Source: Candidatus Omnitrophota bacterium (lineage in GTDB: Bacteria; Omnitrophota; Omnitrophia; Omnitrophales; Aquincolibacteriaceae). From it: DNA of 40,832 nt. The notes below the pieces were generated by a model. It did not search any database and was not told the DNA's origin. It worked only from the letters and a program-made list of their open reading frames with translations. How positions within the stretch are numbered: position 1 is the first letter of the stretch; the number at the start of each line of letters is the position of its first letter. A program made the translations under genes and the position numbers. Below, one piece after another: positions 1 through 8,826 of this stretch. The stretch spans positions 1-40,832 of the forward strand of contig JAHFHG010000016.1 in assembly GCA_023247035.1 (NCBI GenBank), read 5' to 3'.

Positions 1-369
1 CTGCGGGTCAAGCTCCGAAGCCGCCCCTTCCACCGCCACAACATCGATCCCGTATTCCTTCTCAAAATATCCGATGATCTTCCGAATATTCCTCTGCGCC
101 TCAGGGATCGAGTGCGCGTCTTGAATGAGGGCCACAACCTCTCGCCCCTTTCCTTGAAAAAATTCCTGGACTTTTCCAATAGGGCCGGGGACTTGAATGG
201 CGGCTAAATCATTCGGAAGAGTTTTCGGATTCCCGGAAGTCTGTGCCGCATCAGCGGCATAAGAAGGAATGGAAATGCCGTTAGAAAAAATAAAAGCCGC
301 TAAAACAAAAAAAGAAATGACGCGGTTTAAAAAAAAGTTTTTCCGTCCGGCAGGAAGTTTCTTTTTCAT
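1..369 (-). CDS. Exported protein, N-terminal part only (truncated by window edge); possible ChaN/TraB-like region
   Basis: Manual translation from ATG at 369: MKKKLPAGRKNFFLNRVISFFVLAAFIFSNGISIPSYAADAAQTSG...IGKVQEFFQGKGREVVALIQDAHSIPEAQRNIRKIIGYFEKEYGIDVVAVEGAASELDPQ. Signal peptide-like N-terminus; open to the window edge; not in the ORF track. Confidence 0.7.
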   Translation of the reverse strand, partial: MKKKLPAGRKNFFLNRVISFFVLAAFIFSNGISIPSYAADAAQTSGNPKTLPNDLAAIQVPGPIGKVQEFFQGKGREVVALIQDAHSIPEAQRNIRKIIGYFEKEYGIDVVAVEGAASELDPQ

Positions 370-596
370 AAGTCTCTTTTGTGAAACTTTTATAAAGTAA
401 AAATTAACATGCAAAATACGCAAAAGCAAATAAGCTTAATTCTTAAAATAACTCTTTCTAACATTGATGAATTTCTCAAGGCAAAAGGGAACAGGCTTTT
501 TTAACAAAAACGCCCGAGTTCTAAGGACGAAAAGAAGTCTATCTCAACCTAATGGGCGCACTTATCCCTTGAATTCAGGTTCCTAAAATATTTTCT

Positions 597-2036
597 TTAG
601 GGATGAAAATATTCCCGAACCCGGCGGGCGACGGCGAGATTCATTCCCGGAAGTCCGGCAAGCTGGTCCACCCCGGCGCGTTTTAATTCCGCCAGGGAAT
701 CAAATTGCTCAAGGAGAACCCGTTTACGCTTCTCCCCTATCCCGGGAATTTCGTCCAGCGCCGACCGCCGGAGGGACTTTTCTTTTAAGAAACGGTGGTA
801 AGTGATTGCAAAACGGTGGGCCTCGTCTCTAACTTTTTGAAGAAGGTGAAGCGCGGGAGAGTCGCGCGGAATCTTCAAATCCCCGCCGGTTTTTGCGGAA
901 AACACGGTTTCAAAGCGCTTGGCGATCGAGATCAGTTCCGTATTTTCAAATTCTTGCTCGCGAAGGACCTCCCAGGCTGCATTCAGATGGCCCTTCCCGC
1001 CGTCCATCATGATCACATCAGGGATAAAACACTCCCGGCCTTCTTTGATTCCGACAAGCATCCGCCGCAGCGCTTCCTGGATCATCGCGTAATCGTTGAT
1101 CCCTGTGACGCCGCGAATTTTGTACCGGCGGTATTCGATTTTGTCCGGAAGTTCGCGGTAAAAACTGACCTTCGAAGCCACGGCCGCGTCGCCCTGAATA
1201 TTGGAAACGTCAAAACAAACGACTTTTTCCGGCAGCTTCTCCATTCCCAAAATTTTCTTGAGTTCCAAAGTCGCCGACAGCGCAATCGCTCCGTCGGGCT
1301 TCTTCAATGAAAATCTTTTTTTACGGAGCCGGCTCAAGGCCTCGATTTGTTGCTTGAAAAATTGGGCGTCTTCAAAGCGGAGTTCGCGCGACGCTTCTTC
1401 CATCCGCTCCGTGAGGTATTCGATAAAACTCTTTTTACCGCCGCCGAGAAAATCCCTCACCTCTTTGACGATGTTTTGATAGCCCTCTTCCACTTCGGGC
1501 TTGATGCAAGGGGCCAAGCACTGCCCGATGTGATAATAGAGGCAGGCGGTCTTGGGAAGGCGCCGGCATTTCCGCAGCGGAAACAGAGTGTTGATCAGCG
1601 TAACGGCCTCGCGCAAAAGTTTCGCATCCGTGTAAGGCCCGTAATAAACGGCCTTTTTGTCATTTTTATTCCGCGTGAGGTGGATTCGCGGAAAACGCTC
1701 GGCGGTGATTTTCAATAAAGGAAAACTCTTGTCGTCTTTTAATTCTTTATTGAAATGAGGCCGGTACTTGCGGACGAGCTGGGCCTCGAGGAGCAGCGCG
1801 TCCACCTCGGTCGGCGTTTCCACATAATCGATGTCCGTGACTTTGCTCATCAAAACGGCGGTCTTGGCGAGCACAGCGAGCGCCTCCCGGTTGACAAAAT
1901 AAGAACGCACCCGGTTTCTCAAGACGCCGGCTTTTCCGATATAAAGGATTTCTCCCTCCCGGCCTTTCATCAGATAAACGCCGGGCGCAAACGGCAGTTG
2001 ATTGATTTTTTCACGCAATGAAGCGGAGGAGTTCAT
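597..2036 (-). CDS. uvrC: Excinuclease ABC subunit C (compact form, 479 aa)
   Basis: GIY-YIG motif (GVYLMK...LYIGKA), Cys cluster (CRRLPKTACLYYHIGQCLAPC), UVR helix, RNase H-like motifs (CFDVSNIQG, MMDGGKGH, RDEAHRFA), C-terminal HhH (IPGIGEKRKR). Confidence 0.93.
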   Translation of the reverse strand: MNSSASLREKINQLPFAPGVYLMKGREGEILYIGKAGVLRNRVRSYFVNREALAVLAKTAVLMSKVTDIDYVETPTEVDALLLEAQLVRKYRPHFNKELKDDKSFPLLKITAERFPRIHLTRNKNDKKAVYYGPYTDAKLLREAVTLINTLFPLRKCRRLPKTACLYYHIGQCLAPCIKPEVEEGYQNIVKEVRDFLGGGKKSFIEYLTERMEEASRELRFEDAQFFKQQIEALSRLRKKRFSLKKPDGAIALSATLELKKILGMEKLPEKVVCFDVSNIQGDAAVASKVSFYRELPDKIEYRRYKIRGVTGINDYAMIQEALRRMLVGIKEGRECFIPDVIMMDGGKGHLNAAWEVLREQEFENTELISIAKRFETVFSAKTGGDLKIPRDSPALHLLQKVRDEAHRFAITYHRFLKEKSLRRSALDEIPGIGEKRKRVLLEQFDSLAELKRAGVDQLAGLPGMNLAVARRVREYFHP

Positions 2037-2054
2037 CGCCGGCGATTTTTTAGA

Positions 2055-3806
2055 TTAGGCCTGCTCTTGAGAAGCGGGTGGCTGAATCTTTTTGCGCAAG
2101 GCCCATTCAAAAGCCTGGCGCATTTCGGGAACGCGGAAGATCAGACAAAAGGCGGCGTAAGCCAGAGTGGAAAGTAAAATGCTTCCGAAGACCTGAAGCG
2201 CCAACCGCCCCGCGCTTAGGCCCGGAACAGAGTGTTCTAAAAACCGAAAGCTAAGGATACAACATACGGCCATCACAAGCGAGGCAAGCAAGATCCGCGC
2301 AAAGGATCCCGCCATTTCGCGGAAAGGAAAGCTCGCGATTTTGCGGTGGTAGACATAGATCAAAAGTAAAAATTGCAGGATCCCGGAAAGGGAGGTCGCC
2401 AGCGCAAGCCCGGCCTCTTTTAAAGGAATCATCAGGATGAGATTTAAGAGGATATTGGAAATCAACGCAACGATCCCGAGTTTTACGGGCGTCCTCGTAT
2501 CCTGGACCGCATAAAAACCGGAGACGATAATTTTCTGGCCGGAATAAGCAAACAGGCCGATGGAATAGCAGACAAGCACGGCCGCGGTCCGCGCGGTCGA
2601 GACGGCGTCAAATTCGCCGCGTTCGAAAAGAAGCCGGACGATCGGTTTGCTCAGAATCATCAATCCGATCGAGCACGGGATAATAATCAAGAACACGCTG
2701 CCCAGCGCAAAAGTGAGCGTTTTCTTCAGGGCTTCGAATTCCTTGCGCGCGGCCTGCTGGGAGACAGCGGGCAGGAGCGCGGTTCCCATCGCGACCGCGA
2801 AAACGCCCAAAGGAAACTGCATCAAGCGCGTGCCGTACCACAGGCTTGAATTCGCGCCCGCTCCGAGCACAAATCCTAATGTCATATCCACCAAAAGATT
2901 GATCTGCACGACGGCAAAGCTCAAAATGGCCGGCAAGATAAGCTGGAGAGTCTTTTTCAGCCCCTGATCCCAAAATTCCAATATCCATCTCGGCCTGAAC
3001 CCGATCCGGTAAAGCGGCGGAATATCCACAGCGACCTGTACGATGCCCGAAATAAGGATCACAAGGGCAAGGATTCGGAGCTGATCCTGCGGAAGTCTGC
3101 CTGCCAGCGGGATGCACCAGAGCACTCCTGCAATCCAAAATAAATCCAGGATCACCGGCCCCAGCGAAGGAGAAAAAAAGTGCCCGTGGCAGTTCAGAAC
3201 TCCCATCGCGAGGGCAAAAAAAGAAATAAAAAAAAGATAGGGAAACAAGAACCTCAAAAGGTCGAAGATGAGATGGACGCGCGGCGAAAAATTTCCGAAG
3301 TGAAAAAGGGCGTTCAACCCTCCTTCGAGGAGCAAAAAAAAGCCCAGCAAAACGACGCATAAAACCGTGGCCATCACATTGGCGAAACGGAACGCCTGGG
3401 CGCGGCCGTGTTTTTCGAGGATTTCGCTGTAAACGGGAATGAAGGCATTGGAGAGGGCGCCTTCCCCGACCAGGCGGCGGAAAAAATTGGGAAGCATAAA
3501 GGCATAAATAAAGGCGTCCCACTGCCAGCTCGTTCCAAAAGATTTGGCCGTGATCATGTCCCGGATCATTCCTAAAATCCTGCTGGCGAGGGTCATCAGA
3601 CCGACAATGCCCGCCGCGCGGACGAGATGTTTCTTGGAGTGGGCTTGGGCCGGCGCGGACGCCGCACGAGCCTTGGCCGGGCCGGGTGAGGAAAAATTTG
3701 GGCTCGGTTCCGTGCCTTGAGTATCCCGATTGACAGGACCCGCGCCCTGTGTTAAAGTGTCCGCACTTTTTTCCAAATGAAGATTATCTGAGGTTAGTTT
3801 ATCCAT
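2055..3806 (-). CDS. murJ: Lipid II flippase MurJ (ORF track starts at TTG 3812; ATG at 3806)
   Basis: Polytopic MviN/MurJ protein; GLMTLASRILGMIRDMITAKSFG, NAFIPVYSE, SQQAARKEFEALKKTL. The N-terminal ~60 aa is Pro/Ala-rich and atypical. Confidence 0.92.
   Translation of the reverse strand: MDKLTSDNLHLEKSADTLTQGAGPVNRDTQGTEPSPNFSSPGPAKARAASAPAQAHSKKHLVRAAGIVGLMTLASRILGMIRDMITAKSFGTSWQWDAFIYAFMLPNFFRRLVGEGALSNAFIPVYSEILEKHGRAQAFRFANVMATVLCVVLLGFFLLLEGGLNALFHFGNFSPRVHLIFDLLRFLFPYLFFISFFALAMGVLNCHGHFFSPSLGPVILDLFWIAGVLWCIPLAGRLPQDQLRILALVILISGIVQVAVDIPPLYRIGFRPRWILEFWDQGLKKTLQLILPAILSFAVVQINLLVDMTLGFVLGAGANSSLWYGTRLMQFPLGVFAVAMGTALLPAVSQQAARKEFEALKKTLTFALGSVFLIIIPCSIGLMILSKPIVRLLFERGEFDAVSTARTAAVLVCYSIGLFAYSGQKIIVSGFYAVQDTRTPVKLGIVALISNILLNLILMIPLKEAGLALATSLSGILQFLLLIYVYHRKIASFPFREMAGSFARILLASLVMAVCCILSFRFLEHSVPGLSAGRLALQVFGSILLSTLAYAAFCLIFRVPEMRQAFEWALRKKIQPPASQEQA
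3730..3758 (+). promoter_or_regulatory. Candidate sigma70-type promoter for rpsT
   Basis: TTGACA (3730-3735), 17-nt spacer, TAAAGT (3753-3758); expected start of transcription ~40 nt before the rpsT ATG. Confidence 0.6.
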
Positions 3807-4074
3807 GCCCAATATTAAATCAGCCGCAAAACGGATGCGCAGTGACGCTAAAAAGCGTGCGCGGAATCAAGGCGTCCTCTCTGAGCTTAAAACACTCTGG
3901 AAGAAGCTCGTCCTTCTCGAAAAAGAGCCTGCCAAGGCCGAAGAATTTTCACGGGTCGTGATCTCGCATTATGACTGTGCGGTTTCGCAGGGGATCATGC
4001 CTCGCGGCCGCGCAGATCGAAAAAAATCCCGCATTGCGCAATTTCTTAAAAAATTAAATCAAACCCAGAAGTGA
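3805..4074 (+). CDS. rpsT: 30S ribosomal protein S20
   Basis: MPNIKSAAKRMRSDAKKRARNQ... with the typical basic S20 N-terminus and C-terminal GRADRKKSRIAQFLKKL. Confidence 0.93.
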   Translation: MPNIKSAAKRMRSDAKKRARNQGVLSELKTLWKKLVLLEKEPAKAEEFSRVVISHYDCAVSQGIMPRGRADRKKSRIAQFLKKLNQTQK

Positions 4075-4131
4075 GCGGCAGGGAAAAAGCAGGGGTCGGC
4101 AACCTTCTTTTTTTAAAGGTTCTTACTTCGT

Positions 4132-5100
4132 TCAAGGAACCGTCTGCAATATCCAGCGTTCGATCCCCAGCCGTTCGTCCACCCGGCCGCTTTTGAGTCC
4201 CCAATCAAGCTGGAACAATCCTTCCAGCGCCTCTTCTAATTTGCTGCGTGAAAGCCCCCTGACCTGACGCATCAAAAAGCCGCTTTGTTTAAATGAAATC
4301 CGGCACTTTTTACAGATAAGCGTTTCGGAAACCCCTTCCTCAAGCAGCGCCCTTGCCTGCCAGAGCCTGCGGATTTGCCAATGCAAAAGGCCGATGAGCG
4401 AGGCCGAGTCATGGGCCTCTTCCTGGAAGATTCTTTCAAACAAAACAAGGGCGTTTTCTCTTTTCTTCGAGGCCAAAGCGTCTATAAATTTAAAAACCGA
4501 GGTCTCCTGCCATTTTTCCTCAAAGGCCTCCACCATTGATTCCTGAATTTCACTTTGATCGCCCGTGCAAAGGATCAATTGATCGAGGACGGAATCCAAA
4601 AAAGCAGGGGCTTCAGCCATTTGCTCTTCAAGCCGCCTTAAGGCCTCGGGAGAAATTTTTTTGCCTGCACGCGTCAATTTTTCCCGGATCAAGCGCGCCC
4701 CTGCGCTCTTTTTCTCGACGGGATCTAAAAAATAAACCTTGCCTTTCTGAAGGATCAGGCTGCCTAAAGCAGCGCCCTTTTCCAAAACAGCAGTTTTAAA
4801 AATAAGGAACGAAGCGGCAGGCGGATTTGAAAGATAGTGTTCGAGGACTTCAATACTTTTCTCTTTTAGGCTGTCGGCATTGTGAAGAAAAAAAACCTGC
4901 CCGCCGGCAAAGAAAGGAAGGGTTCTGGCTTCAGTCAAAATCGATTCAAGAGAGGTCTGGGCAAGGTCGGCATTTTTTACAGCCACTTCCCCGGCAAGGG
5001 TCTTGCGGATTTCTTCAGTGAGGGATTCAGACTTTTGCGCGACAAGAAAAGGATCGCCGACAATAAGGTAAACGAAAGGCAGGCCGTGGCCCATCACCAA
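4132..5100 (-). CDS. holA: DNA polymerase III subunit delta
   Basis: FVYLIVGDPFLVAQKSE..., DSLKEKSIEVLEHYLSNPPAASFLIF, SLIGLLHWQIRRLWQARALLEEG: HolA-like architecture. Confidence 0.85.
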   Translation of the reverse strand: MVMGHGLPFVYLIVGDPFLVAQKSESLTEEIRKTLAGEVAVKNADLAQTSLESILTEARTLPFFAGGQVFFLHNADSLKEKSIEVLEHYLSNPPAASFLIFKTAVLEKGAALGSLILQKGKVYFLDPVEKKSAGARLIREKLTRAGKKISPEALRRLEEQMAEAPAFLDSVLDQLILCTGDQSEIQESMVEAFEEKWQETSVFKFIDALASKKRENALVLFERIFQEEAHDSASLIGLLHWQIRRLWQARALLEEGVSETLICKKCRISFKQSGFLMRQVRGLSRSKLEEALEGLFQLDWGLKSGRVDERLGIERWILQTVP

Positions 5101-5630
5101 TCTTCGACAATTCGATCGACGACATTCCGCGCAAGGCGTTCCACGGCGCGCTGGGCGGCTTCTTCGCGGGAAATGGACCGGACCGTATTCACAAAATATT
5201 CGGCGTCCCCTGAAAAATTAGGTTCCTGCCAGAAGATATCCCCCGTCTTGCGGTTGACAAGTTTCATCGACAAAACGACAAAAAATCGGTACTCTTCAAC
5301 GGATTCGAGGCTGGTAAAACGCAGGCCCTCCTGTTCAAAATTGGTAAGAGAACTTTCAAGGACGGCATCGGCCTGTTCTTCCGGAACGACTTTCAAATTT
5401 CCGTCCCGCTCGAGCCGGCGCGTCACGGCATTGGTGATCATCATCTCCAAGCCGGGCTGATAAACATTGACCCGTTCAATAGGGATTTCATTCTTAACCG
5501 TCGCGACGTAAATGGTCTTGATTCCTTGCGGCAGGACGGATTGACGGGTATAGCCGCATCCCGATCCGCCGAAGGCCAGGAAAAGACATGCGGAGGCAGC
5601 CAGAATCCTATTAAGAAATAATTTCATCAT
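5094..5630 (-). CDS. LptE-like LPS assembly lipoprotein
   Basis: Lipobox-like FGGSGCGYT, then LPQGIKTIYVATVKNEIPIERVNVYQPGLEMMITNAVTRRLERDGNLKVVPEEQADAVLESSLTNFEQE, as in the LptE family. Confidence 0.75.
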   Translation of the reverse strand: MMKLFLNRILAASACLFLAFGGSGCGYTRQSVLPQGIKTIYVATVKNEIPIERVNVYQPGLEMMITNAVTRRLERDGNLKVVPEEQADAVLESSLTNFEQEGLRFTSLESVEEYRFFVVLSMKLVNRKTGDIFWQEPNFSGDAEYFVNTVRSISREEAAQRAVERLARNVVDRIVEDW

Positions 5631-8600
5631 GCCCGGGCGGCGGATTCGACAGGTTCAAAGCGTTGGAGTTCTTTGATGAGGAAGTCCCGGCGCGACTGGA
5701 GCTGCGAAAGCCGGCTCTCCATCCGCTCCCGCTCCGTAAGCAAATCTTGCGAGAGCATCCTGGAATGCACCTTGGGAATCACTTGGTCTATCTTTTGTAT
5801 TCTCTTTTCCAGGATCCCGTATTCCTGATTCTCAAGTTTCTTTTCCTTCTCGATCAATTCCACGAGATCACTTTCAATCTCCTGAAGTTCTTTATGGAGC
5901 TTCTTCTCGCGCCCGGCCGGAACCCATTTCAGCGGCTCATACCTTTTAGACAAGCTCTCAATCGTTTTAAGGCCGGTCTGCGAAATCACTTTCTCGCTCT
6001 CCAGCGTTTTTCTTTTGATCTCCAAAGTCTCGCTCAGAGCTTCTATTTCTTTTTTCAAGGTCGCCTCATCCGGCGCCGGCGCGGCCGAATCTTCCCGGGG
6101 AGAAACCGCAGCGGACGCCTGGGTTTTACGCGCTCGTCCGGAGGCCGGCCCGGCCCCCGATTGATCAATTTCTTTTTCGATCTCTTTGAGTTCCGCTTTG
6201 AATTCTTCAAGCCTTTGCGTTTCCCTGTGGAGCCTGTTAATGAGAATTTCAGCTCTATTTTTCCGAGGGATGATACGCTTCGCGCTGTCAATGGCTTCCC
6301 CGATAAAAAGGTAGGGAACGCGGACTAAAACCGATCTGAACTTGTATCCTCCCGCCAGCGAGGCTTTGGTTTTCAAAATTTCCAGCTCCCTTTGGCGGTT
6401 GACGATATTTTTGCTTTTGCCTTCGATCAAAAGCCCCTCAAGTTCTATTTCTTGACGGATTTTTTTGATCTCCTCAGTATTGGGTTTTTCAGTCAACTCT
6501 CTGGCGGCTTCGGTCAGCTCGACCTCGCGGTGCGGAAGGCCGAAAAGAAAAGACCGCACTAATTTCGCCCCGGCGAGGGCAGGCGCACCGGCCGTTTTTC
6601 CAGCCCGCCGGAAAAAAGTATCCTGGGATTTTCTTTCCTTAAGCAAGCCCTCAAGCTCGTCAAGAAGCTGCTTCTGGCGCCGGTGCCGGTCCTCGATTTC
6701 TTCATAGCTTGACCGGACCTCTTTTTCCAGCGTTTTAATCGCTTTACGCAGTTCCATCAAATTAACTTGGTCCCTGCTTTCCAATTTGAAAAGGAGGCGC
6801 CGGCGTTCTTCAAAGGCCAGCTGGGCGTCGAAAGCCTCCGTCAATGTTTGAACAATATTTTGCTGGCTTGCGGTCTTCTCTTTCAGGTGCATACGGCTTT
6901 CCAAAAGCCGCTGCTGCCTTTCCTCCCCTTGGGTTCCGGACCGGTCGAAAGGATTCAGGATTTCCCAAGATTTATCGATCGATTTTGTAAAAGCGTCCGC
7001 CGAGACATTGACCACTTGCGAAGGAATCCGCTTCCACGAAAAGCCGGCCGCCTTTCCGTAATGGGAACGGTAAGAAGCCGTCTTCTGATCCAGCTTCTTC
7101 TGGAGGTTGGCAATCTCTTGGCCCGCCTCTTGAAACATTTCTTGTTCCTTTTTAGAAATTTCCTTTTGCGGCTCTTCCCCGGCTTTCTTTTCCGATGGGC
7201 TCATGCCCTCCATTTCGATCTGCTTCAGAAGAGCGGCGCCTTCACCGTAGCGCTTATAAAGAAATTCTTTTTCTTCGAGAAGAGACTTTTTCTGTTTGGA
7301 TAATTTGTAAAGATTCTTGGCTTGCATACGCCTGACCTTTTCCAGCTCCGTAGACCTCTCGCCCAGGAAAGGCACGAAATCAGGCACCCGGCTTTTATCC
7401 CGGACTCCCAATTCCTGCTGCCAGCCGGCAAGCTGCTCTTTTTCTTTATAAAGAGAGTCCTGCTCGCTCATCAGCGAAGCGTGCCATCTCTCCATCGCCC
7501 TTTTGAAATCTTCGGATTGATTTTTTGCCATTAGCTTCTTTTTCTTCCCGAGATTTTTAAACTTTTCCTTAAGCTCCCTCTGCCGGCGTGCAAGGTCATC
7601 TTTCCGGATTTTGAAGGTTTCCTTTTTACTTTTCTCAACAATCTTCTGGCGCTCTTTGAGGATTTTTCGCTCGGCCTCCAGCCCTTCTTTCCCGGTCTTT
7701 TCCGATTCCTTCTTCAATTCCGTATCGAGGGCCTGAAGCCGCTCGGACAATTCCTTTTCCTGATCGGAAAAATATTTTTCCGGCTCTTTAAGGGTTTTTA
7801 ACTTCCGCGAAGATTTTTCGCCCCACTGAGTATTGGGATAACGGGTAGAAACGTCATTGTAGTAAATCAACGCGCTTTGCACATAGTTTTGCTTTTCGTA
7901 ATAAGCCGCGATCCGATAATTCTTTTCCGCATTTTTTTCATCAATCGCCTGACGGAGTTTGGCGGCCTTTTCGGAGATATTGGAATCCGGATAACGGGTC
8001 AGGAATCGATTCACTTCGGTGGAGGCTTCATCCAGCGCGCGCTGATTGCGGAATTCCGTGGCCGACCTTAAATAAGAAGTCTCGGCAAGCTGATAACGCG
8101 CTTGAGAAACCAGCTCACTCTGAGGGTATTGATCAATCACTTCTTGAAACGCCTTGAGGGCCTCCGCGTAATGGCTCCATTTTCGATAAGTCACGCCGAG
8201 TTGAAATTGGGCCTTGCCGCCGTATTCGCTAAAAGGGGCCTGCGTTCCGATATGCTGGAAAACTTCAGCCGCGCGCGGCAACGAAGGAAGGATCTCCAGA
8301 CCCGCGAATTTCCCTTTCTTGCCGGAGAGAAAAAGATTGCCGATGCGGAATTCCCGCTCGATGACTTCACTGAACCGATCGCTTTGAGGGTAACTTTCAA
8401 CTAATTTTTTATACGCGCGGAAGGCCTTCAGATAATCCCCTTTTTCTTCATAAATGGTCCCGATCCGGTACTGCGCTTCCGGCGCGGTTTTCGAATTCGG
8501 GAATTTCTTCACGATATTCTTAAGCTGCTCGAAGGCCTCATCCAGGTTCTTGTCCTTATAGAATTTCATTGCGTAGTTGTATTGTTCTTCGGCGGAATCC

Positions 8601-8722
8601 TGCCCCTGGCTCTCCGGGTTGACGAACTTTCCGGCCTCCGGGGACCAAACCCAATATCCAAAACCCGTCAAGGAAGGCGCAAAGGCAATCAGGAGGGTTA
8701 TCAAAACTATTTTGATTTTCAT
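5627..8722 (-). CDS. Exported BamD/YfiO-like TPR protein with ~700-residue coiled-coil C-terminus
   Basis: Signal peptide; TPR repeats (EEQYNYAMKFYKDKNLDEAFEQLKNIVKKFPNSKTAPEAQYRIGTIYEEKGDYLKAF...), then long K/E/R/L heptad-like sequence. Confidence 0.8.
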   Translation of the reverse strand: MKIKIVLITLLIAFAPSLTGFGYWVWSPEAGKFVNPESQGQDSAEEQYNYAMKFYKDKNLDEAFEQLKNIVKKFPNSKTAPEAQYRIGTIYEEKGDYLKAFRAYKKLVESYPQSDRFSEVIEREFRIGNLFLSGKKGKFAGLEILPSLPRAAEVFQHIGTQAPFSEYGGKAQFQLGVTYRKWSHYAEALKAFQEVIDQYPQSELVSQARYQLAETSYLRSATEFRNQRALDEASTEVNRFLTRYPDSNISEKAAKLRQAIDEKNAEKNYRIAAYYEKQNYVQSALIYYNDVSTRYPNTQWGEKSSRKLKTLKEPEKYFSDQEKELSERLQALDTELKKESEKTGKEGLEAERKILKERQKIVEKSKKETFKIRKDDLARRQRELKEKFKNLGKKKKLMAKNQSEDFKRAMERWHASLMSEQDSLYKEKEQLAGWQQELGVRDKSRVPDFVPFLGERSTELEKVRRMQAKNLYKLSKQKKSLLEEKEFLYKRYGEGAALLKQIEMEGMSPSEKKAGEEPQKEISKKEQEMFQEAGQEIANLQKKLDQKTASYRSHYGKAAGFSWKRIPSQVVNVSADAFTKSIDKSWEILNPFDRSGTQGEERQQRLLESRMHLKEKTASQQNIVQTLTEAFDAQLAFEERRRLLFKLESRDQVNLMELRKAIKTLEKEVRSSYEEIEDRHRRQKQLLDELEGLLKERKSQDTFFRRAGKTAGAPALAGAKLVRSFLFGLPHREVELTEAARELTEKPNTEEIKKIRQEIELEGLLIEGKSKNIVNRQRELEILKTKASLAGGYKFRSVLVRVPYLFIGEAIDSAKRIIPRKNRAEILINRLHRETQRLEEFKAELKEIEKEIDQSGAGPASGRARKTQASAAVSPREDSAAPAPDEATLKKEIEALSETLEIKRKTLESEKVISQTGLKTIESLSKRYEPLKWVPAGREKKLHKELQEIESDLVELIEKEKKLENQEYGILEKRIQKIDQVIPKVHSRMLSQDLLTERERMESRLSQLQSRRDFLIKELQRFEPVESAARA

Positions 8723-8765
8723 AACTTATTTTTTTAGCTTCACTTAGAGGAATTTAAGGAGGCCC

Positions 8766-8795
8766 AATATATCACGTCCCGACTTGGCCTGTCAA
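8766..8795 (-). promoter_or_regulatory. Candidate sigma70-type promoter for the TPR-lptE-holA operon
   Basis: On the minus strand TTGACA (8795-8790), 18-nt spacer, TATATT (8771-8766), upstream of start at 8722. Confidence 0.6.
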
Positions 8796-8826
8796 TCTCG
8801 ATTTGGGTTCAAAAAATGCTTGGATT

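Noticed and set aside
795-1718. Plus-strand ORFs (795-1310, 1201-1479, 1347-1718) opposite uvrC
   Set aside because: Antisense shadows of a confidently assigned gene; no recognisable motifs or starts with ribosome-binding sites.
2608-3522. 304-aa minus-strand ORF inside murJ
   Set aside because: Alternate frame of murJ; Arg/Pro/Gly-rich composition typical of a shadow frame.
4095-4125. Possible bidirectional terminator AACCTT-N9-AAGGTT between rpsT and holA
   Set aside because: Stem of only 6 bp with weak A/T pairs and a T-rich loop; not strong enough to call.
5663-8404. Several plus-strand ORFs of 64-221 aa opposite the TPR/coiled-coil gene
   Set aside because: Phe/Leu/Arg-rich translations are the expected antisense of Lys/Glu-rich coiled coil; no independent evidence.
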